A DNA stretch of 36,083 bases from Methylococcaceae bacterium (GTDB lineage: Bacteria > Pseudomonadota > Gammaproteobacteria > Methylococcales > Methylomonadaceae): the NCBI GenBank assembly GCA_021647145.1, contig JAKIVF010000023.1, positions 1 to 36,083 of the forward strand, written 5' to 3'. Of this stretch, positions 16,431-23,831 are shown one piece after another. Position numbers and translations under genes: made by a program. A model generated the notes under the pieces. That model searched no databases. It was not told the DNA's origin and saw nothing but the letters and a program-made list of their open reading frames with translations. The stretch's first letter is position 1. Each line of letters opens with the position of its first letter.

Positions 16431-16533
16431 AAAATAAATTACATTCTCGACATTATCAAGTTAAGTATACGAACTCTGGTCTCCAAAATACTTCTGAATG
16501 ATTGTTTACTGCTGTTTTGAATAAACTAAGTTT

Positions 16534-17583
16534 TCAAAAGGGACTGTATTTAACCTTAGCCTTTCCAGAATCAGTGATTATTTCACCGATAGAAAATACT
16601 TTTTCCCCTTGCTTAGTTAAAAAATCTATTGTTTCAACTTCATCTGTAGCATCAACACAAACAACCATTCCAATTCCACAATTAAAAGTTGTAAGCATAT
16701 CCTCTTGAGTTATATTCCCTTGTTTTTGTAACCATTGAAAAATTTCAGGAAACTCCCAAGCCTTCAAGTCAATTGAAGCACTCAGTCCATCTGGTAAAAC
16801 TCTAGGAATATTTTCTGTTAAGCCGCCCCCAGTAATATGTGCTAAAGCATGTACATGTACAGATTTTAATAGTTCCAGCAATGATTTAACATAAATTTTT
16901 GTTGGTTCTAACAAAGCTTTTCCTAATGGTTTCCCATTTAATGAATCATCTAGTGAAATTTTTCTTGTTTCAATAATTTTTCTAATCAGCGAATAACCAT
17001 TGGAATGAGGACCAGAAGAAGCCATCCCAATTAATTTATCGCCTGCTTTAACTTGCTTTCCATCCAAAACTTTATTTTTTTCGACTATACCAACACAAAA
17101 TCCAGCTAAGTCATAGTCTCCGTCGGAATACATACCTGGCATTTCAGCAGTTTCTCCACCAACGAGAGCAGCTCCAGCCAACTCACACCCTTCCCCTATA
17201 CCTTTAATAACGGATGTAGCCGTCTCTACCTCAAGTTCACCTGTAGCGTAATAATCAAGAAAAAAAAGAGGCTCAGCTCCCAATACAACAATATCGTTAA
17301 CACACATAGCAACAAGGTCAATACCTACAGAGTCATGAATACCAAGTTCTAGTGCTAATTTTAATTTCGTGCCAACACCATCAGTCCCAGAAACAAGAAT
17401 AGGGTTTTTATATCGATCTAAAGGTAGTTCAAACAGTGAACCAAAGCCCCCAAGTCCAGACATCACACCGAGTCTATGTGTTTTGGCAGCAATAGGTTTA
17501 ATCCGCTCTACAAGGTTAATTCCAGCCTCAATATCAACACCGGCACTCTTGTAGTTTAGACTTTCTTGATTTTTATCGCTCAA
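16534..17583 (-). CDS. purM: Phosphoribosylformylglycinamidine cyclo-ligase (AIR synthetase)
   Basis: It catalyses the ATP-dependent closure of FGAM to 5-aminoimidazole ribonucleotide, the fifth step of purine synthesis. It has 349 residues, the normal length. Landmarks: SLNYKSAGVDIEAGINLVER, VSGTDGVGTKLKLA, the ATP-site region VDLVAMCVNDIVVLGAEPLF with LDYYATGEL, LVGGETAEMPGMY, DLAGFCVG, SSGPHSNGYSL, HITGGGLTENIPRVLP and TFNCGIGM. The start is a TTG at 17581-17583: it gives the usual N-terminus (M)SDKNQES-LNYK, has AAGAGA upstream, and no other start exists before residue 41. It is divergent from the DUF2066 gene, the common gammaproteobacterial arrangement. purN does not follow it in this window. 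Confidence 0.97.
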   Translation of the reverse strand: MSDKNQESLNYKSAGVDIEAGINLVERIKPIAAKTHRLGVMSGLGGFGSLFELPLDRYKNPILVSGTDGVGTKLKLALELGIHDSVGIDLVAMCVNDIVVLGAEPLFFLDYYATGELEVETATSVIKGIGEGCELAGAALVGGETAEMPGMYSDGDYDLAGFCVGIVEKNKVLDGKQVKAGDKLIGMASSGPHSNGYSLIRKIIETRKISLDDSLNGKPLGKALLEPTKIYVKSLLELLKSVHVHALAHITGGGLTENIPRVLPDGLSASIDLKAWEFPEIFQWLQKQGNITQEDMLTTFNCGIGMVVCVDATDEVETIDFLTKQGEKVFSIGEIITDSGKAKVKYSPF

Positions 17584-17665
17584 GGCTATTTCTCTTAATT
17601 AAAGTTAATGGTAAACCTACCGATATTGTACAAGACATCTTGTAATTTGTGTGAAGGATATAAAC

Positions 17666-18712
17666 GTGCTGAGTAGATTTTTTTTAATTTCATTTATTAT
17701 TATGGTTAGCAAACTTTCTTACGCCATAGAAGTTGATAATTTGTACGAAACAGAAGTTCATCTTGAAAGTGAATCGAAACAAGATAGAGAGATAGCAACC
17801 CAACAGGCTCTCAAAATAATATTAACCCGTATTTTAGCTGGCGAAAATATACTTAATGATAATATTGTAAAAACTATTTTAGCAAACTCAACATACTTTG
17901 TTCGTGAGTTTCAGTATTCTCTTGGTGAACCTACTCCCAACTCTAGTCGATTGATGAGAGTTTTATTTGATGAAAAACTGTTAATTGACACGCTACGCTT
18001 AAGTAATACCGGACTATGGAATGAAATAAGGCCAACAACATTAGTTTGGCTAGTTGTAGATGAACAAAATAAACAGCGTTTTTTTGATCCTTACTGGATG
18101 CCTGAAGTTGACCGAGCCTTAACTAAAGCCACTAAAGCAAAAAAATTGCCTGTTTTGTATCCAATACAAGATCTAGATGAAAAACAAAAGATCTCTATTA
18201 GCGATATATTAAGCGCATACTCTGACCATCTATTGAAAGTCTCTACTCGATACGATGTTGTTTCTACATTAGCAGGAAAAATGATCGATAAAGGCACTTG
18301 TTGGAAAGCAGAGTGGACACATTATTTTGATGGAAAAATTACCCAATGGAGCAGCCCTTGTGGATTAATCAATAAAATTGCGTCTAATGGATTCCAAGGA
18401 GTTTATGATAACCTGTCAAGGTATTATGCTGTGACACCGCCAAGTAAAAAAGTCGATTCTGTTTTATTAAAGGTAGGTAATATCAAAACCAACTTAGATA
18501 GAGAAAAAGTGACTAATTATTTTGAGACCTTACCTATGGTTAAAACAGTCACCAGGGTAGGTGAAGAGCTAGGATATGATGTTTATAGGCTTTTTTATCA
18601 GGGAAAAAGGTCTGCTTTAAATAAAAATCTTGCTAAAGACCATTTACTGAATTTAGAAGAGCATTCAAAATTGAATGCAAAAGAAGTGAAATACAAATTA
18701 ATCTCTGGTTAA
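17666..18712 (+). CDS. DUF2066 domain-containing exported protein
   Basis: A 348-residue protein of unknown function from the family usually encoded divergently to purM in gammaproteobacteria. I chose the GTG at 17666: AAGGA lies 7 nt upstream and it gives a clean signal peptide (MLSRFFLISFIIMVSKLSYA) before IEVDNLYETEVHLESE. An upstream GTG at 17651 would precede the ribosome site. Recognisable pieces are ATQQALKIILTRILAGE, the YFVREFQYS segment, TTLVWLVVDEQNKQRFFDPYW and, at the end, VTRVGEELGYDVYRLFYQGK. The protein is probably periplasmic or inner-membrane associated. No terminator with a good T tract follows. Confidence 0.85.
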   Translation: MLSRFFLISFIIMVSKLSYAIEVDNLYETEVHLESESKQDREIATQQALKIILTRILAGENILNDNIVKTILANSTYFVREFQYSLGEPTPNSSRLMRVLFDEKLLIDTLRLSNTGLWNEIRPTTLVWLVVDEQNKQRFFDPYWMPEVDRALTKATKAKKLPVLYPIQDLDEKQKISISDILSAYSDHLLKVSTRYDVVSTLAGKMIDKGTCWKAEWTHYFDGKITQWSSPCGLINKIASNGFQGVYDNLSRYYAVTPPSKKVDSVLLKVGNIKTNLDREKVTNYFETLPMVKTVTRVGEELGYDVYRLFYQGKRSALNKNLAKDHLLNLEEHSKLNAKEVKYKLISG

Positions 18713-19504
18713 TGTTCTTCTAGGGCTATAAAACCTATTTTCTATTTATTATTTTGGTTAATAAATAACGACAGTCTCTTAAAGATTTCCATCTCAAATC
18801 AATAACAAGCCTCAAGGTTTAGAAATTTTATTTACCTATAAAAGGATAATAACTGGCTTAGTCTCTTTAAAAATACAACTGTACGTAAGTTATCTGTTCA
18901 AGGTAAATTTATAGTTAATCATCCTCAAACTAATAGCCCCACCCTTAAGACAAAAAATGACAAGAAAACTAAAATTAGTCCAGAGTTTAAAAACACACAG
19001 AAAGTCAGAAAAAAATTTTTTTTACCTAGAATTTTTTTTTAAAGGTGAATTACGTCACATAATTAATACACAGGTCTCTTTATTGATTACTCTTGTAGTA
19101 CGTAATTCTTATAAGGATGCATAAAAAACTCACAAATACCTCGTATGTCATTGATTAATCACATATTAAACATAATTGTATTTTTTTTATACAATCTAAT
19201 AAAGAACTAATAAACATAGGCTTTAAGCATCGATTTCTACCTTTAATCCACAGAGTTATCCACAGTTAATGTGAACAACTCCTCATTACGGTAACAAAGA
19301 TTTTTTGAATTTCTAAAAAGTGGATGTATTTCTATTAACTTTACAAAAACAACAATTACCTCAAACTTTTTTTATGTTAAAAAACTATATTGAGTTGATG
19401 TAAAAAGAAAGAAAAAAGGAGTTATTCATTTTAAACTGCCCCCATGGGTGTACACAGAACCAGTTTTTTCTCTATGTTAGGACTTTGTATAACACTTTTA
19501 TTTT
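18713..19504. other. Long AT-rich intergenic region between DUF2066 gene and tRNA-Arg
   Basis: About 790 bp with no credible gene on either strand. It contains two long T tracts (around 19015-19041), an inverted repeat ATTGTAT/ATACAAT around 19175-19195, two GTACGTAA words (18882 and 19098 areas) and DnaA-box-like sequences (perfect TTATCCACA at 19256-19264). The large AT-rich blank next to DnaA boxes is unusual among otherwise tightly packed genes. Confidence 0.6.
19244..19264 (+). promoter_or_regulatory. Pair of DnaA-box-like 9-mers
   Basis: TTATCCACA at 19256-19264 is a perfect strong DnaA box, and TAATCCACA at 19244-19252 differs from it by one base; the two are 12 bp apart in the same orientation. 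Weaker relatives (TAATACACA near 19065, TTAATCACA near 19155) lie in the same AT-rich region. Neither dnaA, dnaN, mnmG nor other origin-linked genes are nearby, so this is at most a DnaA-binding locus. Confidence 0.4.
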
Positions 19505-19581
<77 letters not shown>

Positions 19582-19991
19582 ATAGAGTCGCGTATTTTAG
19601 CACAGGGTTATTGTTTAATCACTTTGATAACAACCTACTATAATCCTAAAAAAACCGGTTAACCGCTAACCTTTTACATAAAGTGTTGAATAATATGAGC
19701 AACTATTTGTACTACTACCCTTCCATTCGGTGAAGAAGAATTGCTCCATGGTTTTTTTAAGAAATCTAGGAAAAAACCCCCTCAAGATCAGTCTTGATAA
19801 GGGCTACGACCATTGTATTCGAGTTATTATTGGTACTAAAGCATAAGAATAGCTAAAGCTTTTCGCCCAGATTTTCCACAAATTTAATGTTCAACTGATT
19901 TTTCTAGGATAATGCGAAAGGAATTGGATTGAGTCGAGCAGAGAAGAAAACTTGAATTTTAATTTCTTGAGTTTAAAAAAACTGAATAGAA
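19582..19991. other. Intergenic region tRNA-Arg / flgN
   Basis: About 410 bp. It has a GGTTA/TAACC inverted repeat near 19657-19671 and a perfect hairpin TCAAGA-TCAG-TCTTGA near 19783-19798. A short frame from an ATG at 19748 could read MVFLRNLGKNPLKISLDK and onwards for about 32 codons, but it has no ribosome site and I recognise no family. It may be a remnant of a lost gene beside the tRNA, a common integration hotspot. Confidence 0.4.
19594..19621 (-). promoter_or_regulatory. Likely promoter of tRNA-Arg
   Basis: A TAAAAT -10 element (minus strand, 19599-19594) is followed by a GC-rich discriminator (CGCGAC), as in stringently controlled tRNA promoters, about 13 bp before the mature 5' end. 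The -35 (TGATTA, 16-bp spacer) is weak. Confidence 0.45.
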
Positions 19992-20489
19992 TTACACTGA
20001 AATTAAAGAATTAGATAACCGTTCACTTTTGGCAGAACCATCTGGCCCATAAGTTGTAGCAGTATGTTGAGATTTTCCTTTTAAAATCTGTAAAGACCTG
20101 TGGGTATGTTGCGCTAAAATATTTATACTTGCCCCATTTTTTTCATTTAGCAAACTACATTGCTTAGTGATAGAAATGATCTTTTTCCACAAATCATTAG
20201 AATCAAGAGTAATTAATGCTGCAGATTCAGCTTTTTTAAAATATTCAGAAACTCCATCTGCGGTCATTTGTAATTTTTCAGTCGATAAAACTTGAGATAG
20301 TTGTTTAGAAAACTGATCCAATTGAGAGACAATCTCTCTTTTATTAGCGGCTAATTTAGAAATTGTATTTGCATCTGGAAGACTTTTTAAGTTCTCAGCC
20401 TCTTTAGTTAATATATCTAATAACTCTATACTTAAACTAAAACCATTTTTCAATAACTTCTCAACAATAGGAAATGTTTTGTTAATCAT
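19992..20489 (-). CDS. flgN: Flagellar export chaperone FlgN
   Basis: A 165-residue helical protein of the FlgN family, the cytoplasmic chaperone for the hook-filament junction proteins FlgK and FlgL. It is predicted to be almost entirely alpha-helical with heptad-like leucines (FSLSIELLDILTKEAENLKSL). The C-terminal family signature is clear: RSLQILKGKSQ, then TTYGPDGSAKSERLSNSLISV. It follows flgM by 24 nt in the usual flgMN order and is probably cotranscribed from the sigma-28 promoter at 20823. A weak GAAG ribosome site precedes the ATG. flgK and flgL are not in the window. Confidence 0.88.
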   Translation of the reverse strand: MINKTFPIVEKLLKNGFSLSIELLDILTKEAENLKSLPDANTISKLAANKREIVSQLDQFSKQLSQVLSTEKLQMTADGVSEYFKKAESAALITLDSNDLWKKIISITKQCSLLNEKNGASINILAQHTHRSLQILKGKSQHTATTYGPDGSAKSERLSNSLISV

Positions 20490-20513
20490 AACTTCAATTT
20501 ACTAAATTTTATT

Positions 20514-20792
20514 TTATTCTATTTCCATTTGAATCATTTTGTCAGCAATTCTATTTGCATCAACTTGATAAACACCCTCATCTAATGATTTTTTTATTTC
20601 ATCAATACGATCTTGATTGATCATTGATGATGAACCTGATGATTCAGAAATTTGTTTAGCAGCTACCGTTATATCAACATTATCAGTTGATTTTAAAGGC
20701 GATTGAGGACTTGAGTTCTCAACTTTATTGCTTAGTGTTGTTTTAGAAGGTAGAGCAATATTGTTTGCTTTTCCTAATGATTGAATAGTCAT
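20514..20792 (-). CDS. flgM: Anti-sigma-28 factor FlgM
   Basis: A 92-residue anti-sigma factor that holds FliA (sigma-28) inactive until the hook-basal body is finished and FlgM is exported. The unstructured N-terminal half is rich in Ser, Asn and Thr; the conserved C-terminal FliA-binding helices are visible (DRIDEIKKSLDEGVYQVDAN, RIADKMIQMEIE), preceded by VDITVAAKQISE. A good AGAGAGTT ribosome site is present. It lies between flgA and flgN on the same strand, the standard cluster order, and has its own sigma-28 promoter at 20823-20849. Confidence 0.95.
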   Translation of the reverse strand: MTIQSLGKANNIALPSKTTLSNKVENSSPQSPLKSTDNVDITVAAKQISESSGSSSMINQDRIDEIKKSLDEGVYQVDANRIADKMIQMEIE

Positions 20793-20822
20793 AATAACTC
20801 TCTTTTTATTTATCTATAACCT

Positions 20823-20849
20823 TTAGCGGCTATGATTTTAAAAACTTTA
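20823..20849 (-). promoter_or_regulatory. Sigma-28 (FliA) promoter of flgM-flgN
   Basis: The minus strand has TAAA, then exactly 15 bp, then GCCGCTAA, against the consensus TAAA-N15-GCCGATAA (one mismatch). It lies 30 bp before the flgM start. A class III promoter in front of flgM is the textbook feedback arrangement. Confidence 0.85.
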
Positions 20850-20867
20850 GTAAATATTTTGTTAAAT

Positions 20868-21563
20868 TTAGAAAATAACAACAACTTGCCCTTGCTTTTC
20901 AACTATTGCTTGAACAACCTGTTGCGACTTTATATTTTTTACGCTAATTTTTTGTCCTTTAATCCCATCCGTTACAGCAATACCACCCATACTAATATTT
21001 AAATTTTGGCTTTTTAAACTAATTATTACGTTATCCCCTCTTTTAACTAACTTAGGTTCCTTAAAATGTATTTTATTAAGTACAGTGTCAAAATTTAAAT
21101 TTCGAGTAGCTTGTTTACCAATAATCTCTAAAGGATCAACTATAAACCCAGGACGAAGAATAGAAACATCTCTTTTTTCCACCTTAAACATACCCTTACT
21201 AAAAGTATTCCCTCGTCGAATAGATTGAGATAACACAAGAATATTTTTATATAAATTTATACTGACTGAAATATATACTGTCCACTTTTTTTTAGTATTA
21301 CATTTAACTCCTACAGAGTTTCTTCCAGATTTTAAAGTTTTGTTTCGAACAAAAACTTCTAGTGGTTTATTACATAAGAATAGTTTTAAACGATTATCAA
21401 ATTGCCCTATTGTTAATTTATAATCAGAGCCTTTAGGAAGTGATGCTGAAATATGTGAACTAATAGCCTTATTTATTGATTCAACAGATTGTTCCTGTAA
21501 TGCATAAGCTTGGTTTATATTGATAAGTAATATCAGAAAGATCAAAAGTATTTTTAATTTCAT
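20868..21563 (-). CDS. flgA: Flagellar basal-body P-ring formation protein FlgA
   Basis: A 231-residue periplasmic chaperone for P-ring assembly (FlgI). Signal peptide MKLKILLIFLILLININQAYA. The N-terminal domain has ISASLPKGSDYKLTIGQFDN and an RNKTLKSGRNSVGVKC segment with two cysteines (LFLCNKPLEV, GVKCNTKKKW). The C-terminal SAF/beta-clip domain carries LEIIGKQATRNLNFDTVL, VKRGDNVIIS, GIAVTDGIKGQKISVKN and the terminal VVQAIVEKQGQVVV. It is transcribed from a -24/-12 element at 21602-21617, 38 bp upstream of the ATG, so it belongs to a sigma-54-dependent flagellar class, as known in pseudomonads and vibrios. cheV lies divergently, as is common. Confidence 0.93.
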   Translation of the reverse strand: MKLKILLIFLILLININQAYALQEQSVESINKAISSHISASLPKGSDYKLTIGQFDNRLKLFLCNKPLEVFVRNKTLKSGRNSVGVKCNTKKKWTVYISVSINLYKNILVLSQSIRRGNTFSKGMFKVEKRDVSILRPGFIVDPLEIIGKQATRNLNFDTVLNKIHFKEPKLVKRGDNVIISLKSQNLNISMGGIAVTDGIKGQKISVKNIKSQQVVQAIVEKQGQVVVIF

Positions 21564-21601
21564 AAAGAATATGTGTCAATTATATGTCTCACATAATAGC
21601 A

Positions 21602-21617
21602 AGCATAATTCACGCCA
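21602..21617 (-). promoter_or_regulatory. Sigma-54 (-24/-12) promoter of flgA
   Basis: The minus strand reads TGGCGTGAATTATGCT, with GG and GC in exact register; the predicted start is near 21591. Flagellar sigma-54 promoters in related bacteria depend on a FleQ/FlrA-type activator, whose gene is not in the window. Confidence 0.7.
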
Positions 21618-21672
21618 AACTTTAGATTTAAAAACATTAGACTTAAGCTCTAATCATGACGAAACTTTATTC

Positions 21673-21699
21673 TAAAGTTTTTTTTTCAAAAGCCGATAT
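21673..21699 (+). promoter_or_regulatory. Sigma-28 (FliA) promoter of cheV
   Basis: TAAA, exactly 15 bp, then GCCGATAT: seven of eight bases of the -10 consensus GCCGATAA and a perfect -35. The predicted start near 21707 leaves a long leader of about 270 nt before the cheV ATG. Confidence 0.8.
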
Positions 21700-21706
21700 A
21701 CTGTAA

Positions 21707-21976
21707 GTATTGTACATAATTAACTTGTGTCAAGCTAAAACCTAAGGTCACTGAAAATAAGTAACCCTTTAATTTTACGAACATTTTTTATTTGTATTCG
21801 ATCTTCTAGCATAGACTGCATAGCAAGCTAGCAACCGAAACAACAAGATCGAAAACGTGCAGTAAGTAAGGTGAGGGGACTATTTACTTCCAGTTGCCTA
21901 ACACCAAGACTTTAGTTTTGTTAATCTGATAATTTTGTACATAATCCTAATAATATTTTTTTCCAAAGGGGCTTGT
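21707..21976 (+). other. Long structured 5' leader of cheV
   Basis: If the sigma-28 promoter is right, about 270 nt are transcribed before cheV. Within them CGATCTT/AAGATCG (21799-21805 with 21845-21851) can close an outer stem enclosing CTAGC/GCTAG. Next, AAGTAA/TTACTT around 21865-21889 can form a second hairpin with a purine-rich loop (GGTGAGGGGA). I do not recognise a known riboswitch class. It could be a regulatory leader, or a second promoter nearer to cheV could make it irrelevant. Confidence 0.35.
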
Positions 21977-22909
21977 ATGGCTGGTATTTTAGATGGTGTT
22001 GACAAAAGAACTCAATTAGCAGGGCATAACCGTTTTGAACTTTTGTTATTTAAATTGATAGGTCATCAAAAGTTTGGAATTAATGTTTTTAAAGTTCAAG
22101 AGGTTATTCAATGTCCCAAATTAACCCAGATTCCTAAAGCACACAATGTAATTTGTGGTGTTGCACATCTGCGAGGAAAAACTATTCCTGTTATTGATCT
22201 TGCAATGTCAATTGGAATGCAACCCTTATCAAGAGATCCAAATCGTTATGTCATTGTTACAGAATATAATCGAAATATTCAGGGTTTTTTAGTCGGGTCG
22301 GTTGAAAGAATTATCAATATTGGTTGGGATCAAGTTAAGGCACCACCCAGTGGGGCAGGAGCAGAAAGCTACTTAACTGCTGTTACAGAAATAGATAAAG
22401 AGTTGATAGAAGTTATTGATGTAGAAAAAGTTATGAAAGAAGTAATAGGAGGACAAGATTGTGCTTCTGATGAAGCAATTGATAATGAAGCACTAGGACA
22501 AGACGACCACATTTTAGTTGTTGATGATTCTAGTGTAGCTAGAAACCAGGTTAAAAGAGTTTGTACACAAATTGGAGTTAATTGTACAACTTTAAAGGAT
22601 GGCCAAGAGGCTTGGGAGCTATTATCTCAATTAACAAATGAAGGTGTTAATATTGCAGAACATTTTTCAATGATCATCTCTGATGTAGAAATGCCTAGAA
22701 TGGATGGATATACATTAGCAACAAAAATAAAATCTAACCCTGAAATGAAAAATGTTTATCTAATTCTTCATACATCATTAAGTGGTGTATTTAATACATC
22801 TATGGTAGAAAAAGTGGGTGCTAATAAATTTTTAGCAAAATTTGAACCCGATCTCTTGGTCAAAACAATTCAAGAACACTTGAAAAGCATTCATAATGAA
22901 ACGAACTAA
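21977..22909 (+). CDS. cheV: Chemotaxis coupling/response protein CheV
   Basis: A 310-residue CheW-receiver hybrid that couples chemoreceptors to CheA and is itself phosphorylated. The ATG at 21977 has AAAGGGG 5 nt upstream; the frame extends further but without a ribosome site. The CheW-like domain (about 20-155) shows FGINVFKVQEVIQCPKLTQI, GVAHLRGKTIPVIDL and the LTAVTEIDKELIEVIDVEKV end. The receiver (about 175-305) has VVDDSSVARNQ, the phosphoacceptor Asp236 in MIISDVEMPRMDGY, HTSLSG and LAKFEPDLL. It is divergent from flgA, as in many gammaproteobacteria, but the gene that usually follows, cheR, is missing: an IS256-type element begins 7 bp after its stop codon. Confidence 0.96.
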   Translation: MAGILDGVDKRTQLAGHNRFELLLFKLIGHQKFGINVFKVQEVIQCPKLTQIPKAHNVICGVAHLRGKTIPVIDLAMSIGMQPLSRDPNRYVIVTEYNRNIQGFLVGSVERIINIGWDQVKAPPSGAGAESYLTAVTEIDKELIEVIDVEKVMKEVIGGQDCASDEAIDNEALGQDDHILVVDDSSVARNQVKRVCTQIGVNCTTLKDGQEAWELLSQLTNEGVNIAEHFSMIISDVEMPRMDGYTLATKIKSNPEMKNVYLILHTSLSGVFNTSMVEKVGANKFLAKFEPDLLVKTIQEHLKSIHNETN

Positions 22910-22915
22910 ATTTAT

Positions 22916-22943
22916 GAGACTGTAGATAATTCTGTGTAACTGC
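22916..22943 (+). repeat. IS256-type terminal inverted repeat, cheV-side end
   Basis: 28 bp beginning GAGACTGTAGATAATTC and ending TGTGTAACTGC, paired with 23649-23676. Only six bases separate it from the cheV stop codon. Confidence 0.88.
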
Positions 22944-22947
22944 CCTT

Positions 22948-23612
22948 TTAAATATATTCCATCAACCGGTCGTCAAACTCGATCATAAATCTATTTAAGG
23001 CCGTTTTCCAGTCCCTAATGGGCATTGTCCATTTTTTTGATGCCTGTTGTATCGCTAAATAAATAACCTTTTTAGCGGCGTTATCTGTTGGAAATAATTT
23101 ACGTTTTTTAATTACTTTTCTAATCACACTATTTAAAGATTCAATCGCATTCGTTGTATAAATAGCTTTACGAATATCCTTTGGATAATTAAAAATAGCA
23201 TTCAGGAGAAATAAGGCCGGGTGAGACATCAGCCCCGTAGAGTTCTTTAAAAGTATCAACAATATCGCGAGTGGATAGACCTTTTGCATATAAATAATGG
23301 ATTTTTTCGTCCATTGAGGTAATGCGTGTTTGATGCTTTTTGACTAACTGAGGTTCAAATTCACCAAGACGATCACGCAGGACATCAACCTCAAACTGAC
23401 CTTCTTCTAATCTCAAGGTCTTGCTGGAAAAGCCATTTCGACTGTTCTCTGTTTCTGAACCTTCATGTTTGTTGTACCCTAAGTGTTCATCAAGCTCAAC
23501 ATTTAAAGCGGCTTCAACCGTCACTTTAGCCAGCATTTGAGTAAAATTACCGAGATCTTTTTCTGCTTTTTGCCGCTTCGTGGGCAAATGCTTCAAGTTC
23601 TTTTTTATTCAT
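22948..23612 (-). pseudogene. IS256-family transposase, frameshifted and internally deleted
   Basis: The original ATG is at 23610-23612 with AGGA upstream and reads MNKKELEAFAHEAAKS. The family sequence then continues in another frame (EKDLGNFTQMLAKVTVEAAL, EFEPQLVKKHQTRITSMDEK, KGLSTRDIVDTFKELYGADV), so there is a frameshift near 23560. At about 23205 the coding sequence jumps from SPGLIS directly to NAIFNYPKDIRKAIYTTNAI and ESLNSVIRK, skipping roughly 170-180 residues of the usual ~400. The missing part contains the first two acidic residues of the catalytic DDE triad; the glutamate in TTNAIESLN remains. The gene cannot encode an active enzyme. Confidence 0.92.
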
Positions 23613-23648
23613 AACTGCTTATCCTTTCATATTAGAGATTAATAATAA

Positions 23649-23676
23649 GCAGTTACACAAAATAATTTACATTCTC
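23649..23676 (-). repeat. IS256-type terminal inverted repeat, distal end
   Basis: The complement begins GAGAATGTAAATTATTT and ends TGTGTAACTGC; it differs from the cheV-side repeat at four positions. Confidence 0.88.
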
Positions 23677-23831
23677 ATTGTTTTCGCACTCAGAATCCTC
23701 TTTCATCGATATGTTATTGCATTGAGAGCTCATCAATAGTTATTTTTATCGTCTAGCATGAATTTGTCATAAAATTCTTCTCATAAGAAAGGAAGGTGCG
23801 TAAAACCCCCATCCATTATCAATATATTTAT

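Larger units (their letters stand above)
22916..23676 (-). mobile_element. Internally deleted IS256-family element
   Basis: A 761-bp element bounded by 28-bp imperfect inverted repeats (24 of 28 identical) that begin GAGA.TGTA and end TGTGTAACTGC. Inside is a transposase gene missing its central part, so the whole is about half the length expected for an intact IS256-type element. No 8-9 bp direct repeat flanks it (left flank ends TAAATTTAT, right flank begins ATTGTTTTC), which suggests a rearrangement or old age. It is a non-autonomous, MITE-like derivative that could still be mobilised in trans. Confidence 0.9.

Noticed and set aside
19244..19264. Chromosomal origin oriC
   Set aside because: Only one perfect DnaA box and no dnaA, dnaN, mnmG or similar neighbours; kept only as a DnaA-box observation.
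21707..21976. c-di-GMP riboswitch in the cheV leader
   Set aside because: None of the conserved GEMM-type core sequences is present.
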